Assembly (NCBI GenBank): GCA_017304125.1
Contig: JAFKLV010000162.1
Coordinates: 1 to 5,323, forward strand
Length of the DNA stretch: 5,323 bases
Reading direction: 5' to 3'
Source: Sphingomonadales bacterium
GTDB taxonomy: Bacteria; Pseudomonadota; Alphaproteobacteria; Sphingomonadales; Sphingomonadaceae
Shown here: positions 1 to 5,323 of the stretch, in pieces
How positions within the stretch are numbered: position 1 is the stretch's first letter
Layout of the letters: each line of letters starts with the position of its first letter
The notes under the pieces: generated by a model
Database searches by the model: none
Told to the model about the DNA's origin: nothing
The model's input: the letters and a program-made list of their open reading frames with translations, nothing else
Program-made: the position numbers and the translations under genes

Positions 1-670
1 CGCGATCGAGGGGAGCGCCGATCGTTTCCCGGTCGGCCGGATCTTCTGCGTCGGGCGCAATTATGCCGCCCACGCCCGCGAGATGGGGAAGGACCCCGAT
101 CGCGAACCGCCGTTCTTCTTCGCCAAATTCGCACAGACTCTGGTGCCGGGCGGCGGGACGATCCCCTATCCGCCGGTGAGTGCGGATTATCATTTCGAGG
201 CCGAACTCGTCGTGGCGATCGCGCATGAGGGTGCCAGCGTCGCGGAAGCGGACGCGCTCGATCTGGTCTATGGCTATGCCACCGGGCTCGATATGACGCG
301 GCGTGACCTGCAGGCGGTGGCCAAGGATCTCGGCCGGCCGTGGGACAATGCCAAGAATTTTGCTTTCTCCGCCCCGATCGGCACGTTGCGCCCGGTGGCG
401 CGCGGCGGGCATGTCACGGCCGGCGCGATCACGCTGACCCAGAATGGCGTCGAGCGGCAGCGCGGCGATATCGCCGATATGATCTGGGATACTGCCGAGG
501 TGATCGCGCATCTTTCGCGGGTCGAGCGGCTGTTGCCGGGCGATCTGATCTACACCGGCACCCCGGCCGGGGTCGGCGCGGCGGTGACCGGCGACCGGCT
601 GGTGGTGGCGATCGACGGCCTGTCGCCGCTGGAAGTGGAGATCGGCCCGCGCGAACCCGCCTTCCTATAA
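1..670 (+). CDS. FAH-superfamily acylpyruvate hydrolase, probably fumarylpyruvate hydrolase-like (5' end outside window)
   Basis: Members of this superfamily hydrolyse a C-C bond in 2,4-dioxo acids (acylpyruvates, fumarylpyruvate) with a divalent metal, releasing pyruvate and a carboxylic acid in the cytoplasm. The reading frame is open from base 2, and the codons before the first internal ATG (83) already read as family sequence, with FCVGRNYAAHAREMG, so the true start is upstream and probably only about 10-15 residues are missing. About 222 residues are visible. Numbering from the Met at 83, the HFEAE segment gives the likely metal ligands Glu39 and Glu41, with Asp70 in GLDMTRRD as the third; the C-terminal signature TGTPAGVG is at 158-165. 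The segment with REPPFFFAK resembles NagK-type fumarylpyruvate hydrolases of the gentisate route more than true fumarylacetoacetases, which are about twice as long. The exact substrate is inferred; other acylpyruvases remain possible. The frame ends with TAA at 668-670, 87 bases before the next gene. Confidence 0.88.
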   Translation, partial: AIEGSADRFPVGRIFCVGRNYAAHAREMGKDPDREPPFFFAKFAQTLVPGGGTIPYPPVSADYHFEAELVVAIAHEGASVAEADALDLVYGYATGLDMTRRDLQAVAKDLGRPWDNAKNFAFSAPIGTLRPVARGGHVTAGAITLTQNGVERQRGDIADMIWDTAEVIAHLSRVERLLPGDLIYTGTPAGVGAAVTGDRLVVAIDGLSPLEVEIGPREPAFL

Positions 671-671
671 T
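666..671 (+). promoter_or_regulatory. possible -10 box (TATAAT), weak promoter candidate
   Basis: An exact TATAAT overlaps the stop codon of the FAH gene and stands out in GC-rich DNA. No acceptable -35 hexamer lies 16-18 bases upstream, where the sequence is essentially GGCCCG, and there is no extended TGn. If used, transcription would begin near 678 and give an untranslated leader of about 80 bases before the ThDP gene. The call rests on one hexamer only. Confidence 0.2.
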
Positions 672-676
672 CGAAA

Positions 677-716
677 CGCCATAAGGACCGGCGCAGACAG
701 ATATTTTCGTCATAAG
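677..716 (+). repeat. pair of CGYCATAAG direct repeats in the intergenic gap, possible operator
   Basis: CGCCATAAG at 677-685 and CGTCATAAG at 708-716 match at 8 of 9 positions and start 31 bases apart, close to three helical turns. They lie in the only non-coding DNA of the window, and the second copy follows a locally AT-rich stretch (699-707). A regulator binding two half-sites on the same helix face would fit. GCCATAAG also occurs by chance inside the aldehyde dehydrogenase gene (2852-2859), so the case is modest. Confidence 0.25.
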
Positions 717-747
717 CCGCGGGCCGCTAGCACCGCAGGCGAAACAC

Positions 748-753
748 AGGAGG
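748..753 (+). promoter_or_regulatory. strong Shine-Dalgarno for the ThDP enzyme gene
   Basis: A full AGGAGG core lies four bases before the ATG at 758. It is the strongest ribosome site in the window, which supports this ATG as the start and the first gene of the coupled block as its main entry point for ribosomes. Confidence 0.8.
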
Positions 754-757
754 CGGG

Positions 758-2383
758 ATGAGCGGCGAGACGGTGGCGCGGAAGCTGGTGCGCATGCTGC
801 GCGACATGGGCGTGCGCCATGTCTTCGGCGTGCCGAGCGGCGGCTGGGTCGATTATATGGAGGCGCTGCGCGAAACCGACGGGATCGATTTCGTGCTGAC
901 CAGCCACGAGGGCGGGGCGAGCTTCATGGCCGATGTGTGCGGCCGGCTGACCGGGGTGCCCGGCGTGTGCTTCGGTACCTTCGGCCCGGGCGCGACCAAT
1001 CTTGCCACCGGGGTCGGCGGGGCGCTGCTCGATCGCTCGCCGATGATCGCGCTCACCGATGAAATGCCCGCGGCGATGCGCAGCCGGGTGACCCAGATGG
1101 GGATCGATCATCAGGCGCTGTTCGCCCCGATCACCAAGAAAACGACGCGGCTCGATGCCGCCAATGCCACCGCGATCCTCGCCGATGCCGCGACCGTGGC
1201 GCTGGAGGGCCGCCCCGGCCCGGTCCATATCGGGCTGCCGAGCGGGCTGAGCGCCGAGCCGGCCGGCGACGGCGACCTGGCCTTCGTCGCGCCGCAACCG
1301 CCCGCGCCCGATGCCGCCGCGCTCGATGCGCTGACCGCCGCGTTCCGCGCCGCGCGCAAGCCGGTGCTGGCGATCGGGCTCGGCGCGACGCGGCTCGGGA
1401 TCGAGCAGCGCATCGCCGCGCTTGCCGAACGCTTCGGGCTGCCGGTGGTGCTGACCCCGATGGCCAAGGGGATGCTCCCCGAAAACCATCCCAATTATGC
1501 CGGCGTGCTGTTCCACGCCTTGAGCGACGAGGTCGGCAAGACCCACGCCGCGGCCGATCTGGTGGTGGCGATCGGCTATGACCCGGTCGAGTTCAATTAC
1601 GAATCCTGGATGCGCGACGGGCTGCCGCTCGCCAGCGTGGATATTGCCCCGGTCGATATCGATCGCGCGCGGCATCCGGTGGTCGCCGAGGTGATCGGCG
1701 ATATCGCCGCCGGCCTCGCCGCGCTCGAAGCGGTGCAGGCGCCGCGCAAGGATTGGGCGCTGGCCGAGGTCGCCGCGCGCAAGGCGGCGATGTTCCAGCG
1801 GATGCGCCCGTCCGCCGGCGCGATGGGGCCGTGCGCCGCGCTCGAAGTGCTGCGCGACGTGTTGCCCGACGACGGGATCATGACCTGCGACGTCGGCGCG
1901 CATACCCATCTGATCGGGCAGAAGTGGGAGACCCCCGCCTCCGGCCGGCAGATCATGACCAACGGCTGGTCGGCGATGGGCTTCGGCCTGCCCGCCGCGA
2001 TCGCCGCCAAATTGTGTCGACCCGATCAGGCGGTGTGCGCGGTGGTCGGCGACGGCGGCTTCCTGATGACCGTCGGCGAACTGGCGACCGCGGTGCGCGA
2101 GAAACTGCCGATCGTGATCCTCGTGCTGACCGACAATGATCTCGCGCTGATCCGCATCAAGCAGCAGCGCAAGCAGAACCCGATCTACGGCACCCCGGTG
2201 CGCGCCGAAGGGACGATCGGCGGCCCCTCGCTGTTCGGCGTCCCGGTGACGACCGCCGCCACCCCGGAGGCATTGCGCGCCGCGTTGGTCGAGGCATTTG
2301 CGGCGGACGGGCCGCGGATCGTCGAGGCGCTGGTCGACAGCCGCGAATATGACGGGCTGGTGCTGCGCAAGGACAAGCCGTGA
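758..2383 (+). CDS. ThDP-dependent 2-oxo acid decarboxylase / acetolactate synthase-like enzyme
   Basis: This is a complete 541-residue thiamine-diphosphate enzyme with the usual three domains: N-terminal pyrimidine-binding (about 1-165), central (about 185-320) and C-terminal pyrophosphate-binding (about 355-530). Glu51 in SHEGGASF is the expected activator of the cofactor, and FGPGATNL at 75-82 is the typical neighbouring loop. The metal/diphosphate motif starts with GDG at 431-433; 27 residues after Asp432 comes Asp459 in LTDND, where most relatives have Asn. The N-terminal GVPSGGW lacks the Asp of pyruvate/indolepyruvate decarboxylases, so the protein fits the acetolactate synthase / benzoylformate decarboxylase side better. 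No signal peptide is seen; it should be cytoplasmic. The next gene, an aldehyde dehydrogenase, overlaps it by four bases, suggesting that this enzyme makes an aldehyde from a 2-oxo acid. Carboligation (acetohydroxy-acid formation) is the main alternative; the substrate is unknown. Confidence 0.88.
   Translation: MSGETVARKLVRMLRDMGVRHVFGVPSGGWVDYMEALRETDGIDFVLTSHEGGASFMADVCGRLTGVPGVCFGTFGPGATNLATGVGGALLDRSPMIALTDEMPAAMRSRVTQMGIDHQALFAPITKKTTRLDAANATAILADAATVALEGRPGPVHIGLPSGLSAEPAGDGDLAFVAPQPPAPDAAALDALTAAFRAARKPVLAIGLGATRLGIEQRIAALAERFGLPVVLTPMAKGMLPENHPNYAGVLFHALSDEVGKTHAAADLVVAIGYDPVEFNYESWMRDGLPLASVDIAPVDIDRARHPVVAEVIGDIAAGLAALEAVQAPRKDWALAEVAARKAAMFQRMRPSAGAMGPCAALEVLRDVLPDDGIMTCDVGAHTHLIGQKWETPASGRQIMTNGWSAMGFGLPAAIAAKLCRPDQAVCAVVGDGGFLMTVGELATAVREKLPIVILVLTDNDLALIRIKQQRKQNPIYGTPVRAEGTIGGPSLFGVPVTTAATPEALRAALVEAFAADGPRIVEALVDSREYDGLVLRKDKP
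2380..2383 (+). other. GTGA stop/start overlap coupling ThDP gene to ALDH gene
   Basis: The GTG start of the aldehyde dehydrogenase and the TGA stop of the ThDP enzyme share these four bases. Such overlaps typically let terminating ribosomes restart, keeping the two enzymes in proportion. Confidence 0.85.
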
Positions 2384-3801
2384 CGCGCACGCTGCTGATC
2401 GGCGGCGAATGGCGCGCGGCGGCGGAGACGATGCCGGTCGCCAATCCCTTCACCGGCGCGGTGCTGGCGCAGGTCGCCTGCGCCGGTCAGGCCGAGGCGC
2501 AGGCGGCGGTGGCCAGCGCGACGCGCGGCGCGGCGGCGATGCGCGCGTTGACCAGCGGCGAGCGCTCGGCCGTGCTCCACCGCGCGGCGGATGCGCTGGC
2601 GCAGGATGCGACGCGCTTCGCGCAGGCGATCACCGCCGAAAGCGGCAAGCCGATCGCGCATGCCACGCGTGAGGTGGCGCGCGCGGTCAACACCCTGCGG
2701 CTGTCGGCCGAGGAAGCGGTGCGGCTGGCGGGCGAGACGCTGGCGTTCGACAGCATGCCGGGCGGGGCGGGGCGCAGCGGCTTCTTTCTCTACGAGCCGG
2801 TCGGGGTGATTGCGGCGATCACGCCGTTCAACGATCCGCTCAACCTGATTTGCCATAAGCTCGGCCCGGCCTTCGCGGCGGGCAATGCGGTGATCCTCAA
2901 GCCGGCGGAACAGGCACCGCTGGTTGCGGTGATGCTGGCGGAGGTGCTGCTCGCGGCGGGATTGCCGGGCGAAGCGCTCAACCTGCTGACCGGGCGCGGC
3001 GCGGCGTTCGGCGATCTGCTCGTCGCGCATCCCGATGTCGCGATGGTCTCGTTCACCGGCGGCGCGCCGACCGGCGAGCGGATCGCGGTGGCGGCGGGGG
3101 CGAAGCGGCTGGCGATGGAATTGGGCGCCAATTCGCCGGTGATCGTCGCCGCCGACGCCGATCTCGCCAAGGCCGCCGCGGCCTGCGCCTCGGGCGCCTT
3201 TTCCGCGGCGGGGCAGAATTGCATCGGCGTCCAGCGCATCTATGTCCACGCCGCTTGCTACGATGATTTCCGCGCGGCGTTCGTCGCGGCGACCGCGGCG
3301 CTGATCGTCGGCGACCCGGCGTCGCCCGATACCGAAATCGGCCCGATGATCGGCGCGGCGGAGGCGGCGCGGCTCGAACAGCGCATCGCCGAGGCGCAAG
3401 GCCATGGTGCGCGGGTGCTGACCGGCGGGACGCGCAACGGCGCCCTGTTCCAGCCGACGGTGATCGAGAATGCGCCCGATAGCGCGACCCTGGTGTGCGA
3501 GGAGGCGTTCGGCCCGGTGGTGTCGCTGTTCCGCTTCGACGATCTCGATGCGGCGATCGCGCGCGCCAATGCGCCGCATCATGCGATCCACGCCGCGATC
3601 TTCACCGAAAGCCTGCGCGATGCGCTTCACGCCGCGCGGCGGCTGGAGGCGGCGGGGGTGATGATCAACGATTCGACCGATTACCGGCTCGATGCGATGC
3701 CGTTCGGCGGGGCGAAGGGCGGCAATATGGGGCGCGAAGGCGTGCGCTTCGCAATTCGCGAAATGTCTCAGACAAAGACGGTGTGTTTCAATGCGGCATG
3801 A
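2380..3801 (+). CDS. NAD(P)-dependent aldehyde dehydrogenase
   Basis: This 473-residue ALDH-superfamily enzyme oxidises an aldehyde to a carboxylate (or acyl product) with NAD(P)+. Visible landmarks in order: TPFNDPLN with the oxyanion Asn151, Lys174 in LKPAEQAP, the cofactor-loop segment SFTGG at 224-228, general-base Glu247 in MELGANSP, catalytic Cys281 in GQNC, EEAFGPV at 374-380 and PFGG at 441-444. All key residues are present and the length is normal. The PFNDPLN form and the ending with INDSTDYRLDAMPFGG resemble the lactaldehyde / phosphonoacetaldehyde / non-phosphorylating GAPDH branch rather than classical PWNFP aldehyde dehydrogenases. The GTG start shares GTGA with the preceding stop codon and has AAGGA at 2369-2373, six bases upstream. 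Coupling to the ThDP gene suggests it consumes that enzyme's aldehyde. A role as 2-aminomuconate semialdehyde dehydrogenase is conceivable from the kynureninase context but less supported by the motifs. Confidence 0.9.
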   Translation: MTRTLLIGGEWRAAAETMPVANPFTGAVLAQVACAGQAEAQAAVASATRGAAAMRALTSGERSAVLHRAADALAQDATRFAQAITAESGKPIAHATREVARAVNTLRLSAEEAVRLAGETLAFDSMPGGAGRSGFFLYEPVGVIAAITPFNDPLNLICHKLGPAFAAGNAVILKPAEQAPLVAVMLAEVLLAAGLPGEALNLLTGRGAAFGDLLVAHPDVAMVSFTGGAPTGERIAVAAGAKRLAMELGANSPVIVAADADLAKAAAACASGAFSAAGQNCIGVQRIYVHAACYDDFRAAFVAATAALIVGDPASPDTEIGPMIGAAEAARLEQRIAEAQGHGARVLTGGTRNGALFQPTVIENAPDSATLVCEEAFGPVVSLFRFDDLDAAIARANAPHHAIHAAIFTESLRDALHAARRLEAAGVMINDSTDYRLDAMPFGGAKGGNMGREGVRFAIREMSQTKTVCFNAA

Positions 3802-5056
3802 CGAAAAGGCCGGGGCCAATCCGGCGGCAATCACGCGCGACTGGTGCGTCGAACAGGATCAGACCGATCCGCTCGCCGACTTCCGCGATGCTTTCCTGAT
3901 CCCCGACGGGGTGATCTATCTCGACGGCAATTCCTTGGGCGCGATGGCCAATGCCGCGCCGGGGCATGCCGCGCGGGTGGTCGAGCGCGAATGGGGCGCC
4001 GATCTGATCCGCAGCTGGAACAACGCCGGCTGGTTCGATCTGCCGACCAGTCTCGGCGACACGCTCGCGCCGCTGATCGGCGCCGATGCGGGCGAAGTGG
4101 TGGTGACCGATTCGGTCAGCGTCAATCTGTTCAAATTGCTGTGGGCGGCGGCGGACATGCGCCCCGGCCGGCGCAAGATCATCCTCGAGGGCAGCAACTT
4201 CCCGACCGACAATTATGTCGCGCAGGGCGTCGCGGCGGCGCGCGGGCTGGAGGTGGTGCTCGTCGAGCGCGACGCGATCGCCGATGCGATCGATGCCGAT
4301 ACGCTCGCCATCTGCATCACCCACGTTCACTACAAGACCGGGCATATCAACGACATGGCCGCGCTCACCGCGCGCGCGCATGCCGCCGGTGCGCTGGCGA
4401 TCTGGGATTTGTGCCACAGCGCGGGGGCGCTGCCGGTCGATCTCAATGGTTGCGATGTCGATTTCGCGGTCGGCTGCACCTACAAATATTTGAACGGCGG
4501 CCCCGGCTCGCCGGCTTTCCTGTTCGTGCCCAGGCGGCATATCGCGACCGCGCGCCAGCCGATCACGGGCTGGTGGGGGCATAATGCGCCCTTCGCCTTC
4601 GACAAAGGCTATACCCCGGCGCCCGATATCCGCCAGTTCCTCACCGGCACCCAGCCGATCGTCAGCCTGTCGCTGGTCGGCGTCGGGCTCGATCTGATGC
4701 GCGCGGCGGATATGGCGCGGGTGCGCGCCAAATCGATCGCGCTGACCGAAACGTTCATCGCATTGGTCGAGCAGCGTTGCGCCGGGCACGGCTTCACGCT
4801 CGCCTCGCCGCGCAATGTCGACGAGCGCGGCAGCCAGGTGTCGTTCGCGCATGCCGATGGTTATGCGATCATGCGCGCGCTGATCGATCGCGGGGTGATC
4901 GGCGATTTCCGCGCGCCCGATATCGTCCGCTTCGGCTTCACCCCGCTCTACGTCCGCTTTGCCGATGTCTGGGATGCGGTCGATGTGCTCGCCGAGGTGA
5001 TGGACAGCGGCGCGTGGCGCGATGCGCGCTATGCCGAGCGCGAGGCGGTGACGTGA
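3791..5056 (+). CDS. kynU: kynureninase (L-kynurenine hydrolase)
   Basis: Kynureninase is a PLP enzyme that cleaves L-kynurenine to anthranilate and L-alanine. The frame is open further upstream (an ATG at 3692), but that extension lies inside the ALDH gene and is not family-like. Starting at 3791 gives 421 residues, the normal bacterial length, with an 11-base overlap with the ALDH gene. Landmarks: YLDGNSLG at 43-50, RSWNNAGW at 74-81, SNFPTDNY at 135-142, THVHYKTG at 177-184, Asp206 in WDLCHSAGA contacting the PLP ring nitrogen, and Lys232 in CTYKYLNGGPGSPAF forming the Schiff base. Trp76, Gly286 and Thr287 match, as I recall them, the Pseudomonas fluorescens residues Trp64, Gly281 and Thr282, whereas the human 3-hydroxykynurenine-preferring enzyme has His, Ser and Asn. 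Kynurenine is therefore the likelier substrate. There is no good Shine-Dalgarno before the start, so translation probably depends on coupling. The permease gene overlaps its stop. Confidence 0.96.
   Translation: MRHDEKAGANPAAITRDWCVEQDQTDPLADFRDAFLIPDGVIYLDGNSLGAMANAAPGHAARVVEREWGADLIRSWNNAGWFDLPTSLGDTLAPLIGADAGEVVVTDSVSVNLFKLLWAAADMRPGRRKIILEGSNFPTDNYVAQGVAAARGLEVVLVERDAIADAIDADTLAICITHVHYKTGHINDMAALTARAHAAGALAIWDLCHSAGALPVDLNGCDVDFAVGCTYKYLNGGPGSPAFLFVPRRHIATARQPITGWWGHNAPFAFDKGYTPAPDIRQFLTGTQPIVSLSLVGVGLDLMRAADMARVRAKSIALTETFIALVEQRCAGHGFTLASPRNVDERGSQVSFAHADGYAIMRALIDRGVIGDFRAPDIVRFGFTPLYVRFADVWDAVDVLAEVMDSGAWRDARYAEREAVT
5053..5056 (+). other. GTGA stop/start overlap coupling kynU to the permease gene
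   Basis: The kynU TGA stop and the permease GTG start share four bases, the same arrangement as at the ThDP/ALDH junction. This supports one polycistronic message through at least the start of the permease gene. Confidence 0.85.
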
Positions 5057-5323
5057 CCGCTTCGCCCGAGATCGACACCGCGGCGATCGCGCGCGAGGGC
5101 GGGCTGCACCGCACGCTCGGCAAGCGCCAGATCACGATGATCGGGCTGGGCGGGGCGATCGGCACCGGGCTGTTCATGGGCAGCGGGATCGCGATCGGCT
5201 ATGCCGGCCCGGCGGTGCTGCTGAGCTATGGCATCGCCGCGCTGATCGCGGTGATCATGGTGTTCAGCCTGTCCGAAATGGCGGTGGTTCATCCCACTGC
5301 CGGCTCGTTCGGCACATATGCGG
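5053..5323 (+). CDS. amino-acid permease, APC superfamily (3' end outside window)
   Basis: The first 90 residues of an inner-membrane amino-acid/proton symporter are visible. After a short cytoplasmic N-terminus, HRTLGKRQ (19-26) leads into TM1, which carries the substrate-binding glycine motif GLGGAIGTGLF at 31-41. TM2 spans about 52-73 and is followed by SLSEMAVVHPTAGSFGTYA at 72-90, a conserved block of the AAT family (AroP, LysP, ProY, GabP types). These full proteins have about 450-480 residues and twelve membrane segments, so most of the gene lies to the right. The GTG start shares GTGA with the kynU stop and has GAGG at 5042-5045, seven bases upstream. Its place right after kynU suggests uptake of tryptophan, kynurenine or another aromatic amino acid, but the visible part cannot settle the substrate. 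Confidence 0.93.
   Translation, partial: MTASPEIDTAAIAREGGLHRTLGKRQITMIGLGGAIGTGLFMGSGIAIGYAGPAVLLSYGIAALIAVIMVFSLSEMAVVHPTAGSFGTYA

Noticed and set aside
671..757. Rho-independent terminator after the FAH gene
   Set aside because: No GC-rich hairpin followed by a T run is present; only short GC pairings without a usable loop were seen.
3692..3790. Upstream in-frame ATG giving a 33-residue extension of kynureninase
   Set aside because: The extension lies wholly within the conserved C-terminal end of the ALDH gene, is Arg-rich and not family-like; starting at 3791 gives the usual kynureninase length.
3798..3801. ATGA overlap at the ALDH stop as a start for the next gene
   Set aside because: That ATG is in a different frame from kynureninase and opens only a non-conserved translation; kynureninase must start at 3791.
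2185..3834. Long open frame on the minus strand (about 549 residues) opposite the ALDH gene; similar ones at 710-1909 and 3788-4852
   Set aside because: Long antisense frames are expected in GC-rich coding DNA. The translations are Arg/His/Ala/Gly-rich with no recognisable domain, while the + strand frames carry complete enzyme families.
4104..4118. Perfect inverted repeat TGACCGA-T-TCGGTCA
   Set aside because: It lies inside kynU over the conserved VVTDSVSVN segment, and a seven-base arm is expected about once by chance in a window this size; no promoter is nearby.

Overview
The window is a stretch of very GC-rich bacterial chromosome with five genes, all on the + strand, and only 87 bases of non-coding DNA. 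High GC, a strong preference for G/C in third codon positions, and the look of the proteins suggest an alphaproteobacterium, most likely a sphingomonad. That placement is inference; there is no rRNA, tRNA or other lineage marker here. No mobile element, CRISPR array or RNA gene is visible.

Layout. (1) 1-670: 3' part of a fumarylacetoacetate-hydrolase (FAH) superfamily gene, most like acylpyruvate/fumarylpyruvate hydrolases; its first codons lie left of the window. (2) 671-757: an 87-base gap with a chance-level TATAAT, a 9-base direct repeat 31 bases apart, and a strong AGGAGG ribosome site. (3) 758-2383: a ThDP-dependent enzyme of the acetolactate synthase / benzoylformate decarboxylase type. 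(4) 2380-3801: an NAD(P)-dependent aldehyde dehydrogenase. (5) 3791-5056: kynureninase (kynU). (6) 5053-5323: the start of an amino-acid permease, cut by the window edge. The last four genes overlap one another by 4, 11 and 4 bases, so they almost certainly form one translationally coupled operon. The FAH gene is upstream in the same direction and may be co-transcribed.

How the genes may work together. The permease probably brings in an amino acid, perhaps tryptophan or kynurenine. Kynureninase cleaves L-kynurenine to anthranilate and L-alanine, and its substrate-pocket residues look like the kynurenine-specific bacterial type. The ThDP enzyme and the aldehyde dehydrogenase make a natural pair: 2-oxo acid to aldehyde to carboxylate. 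If the FAH enzyme is a fumarylpyruvate hydrolase it would finish a gentisate ring-cleavage route. Alternatively it could hydrolyse a 2,4-dioxo acid made by transamination of a 2-amino-4-oxo acid such as kynurenine. The window therefore looks like a catabolic cluster for tryptophan/kynurenine-type aromatic amino acids. The ThDP + ALDH module is not part of the textbook kynurenine pathway and is the most intriguing part. Its substrate cannot be read from the sequence.
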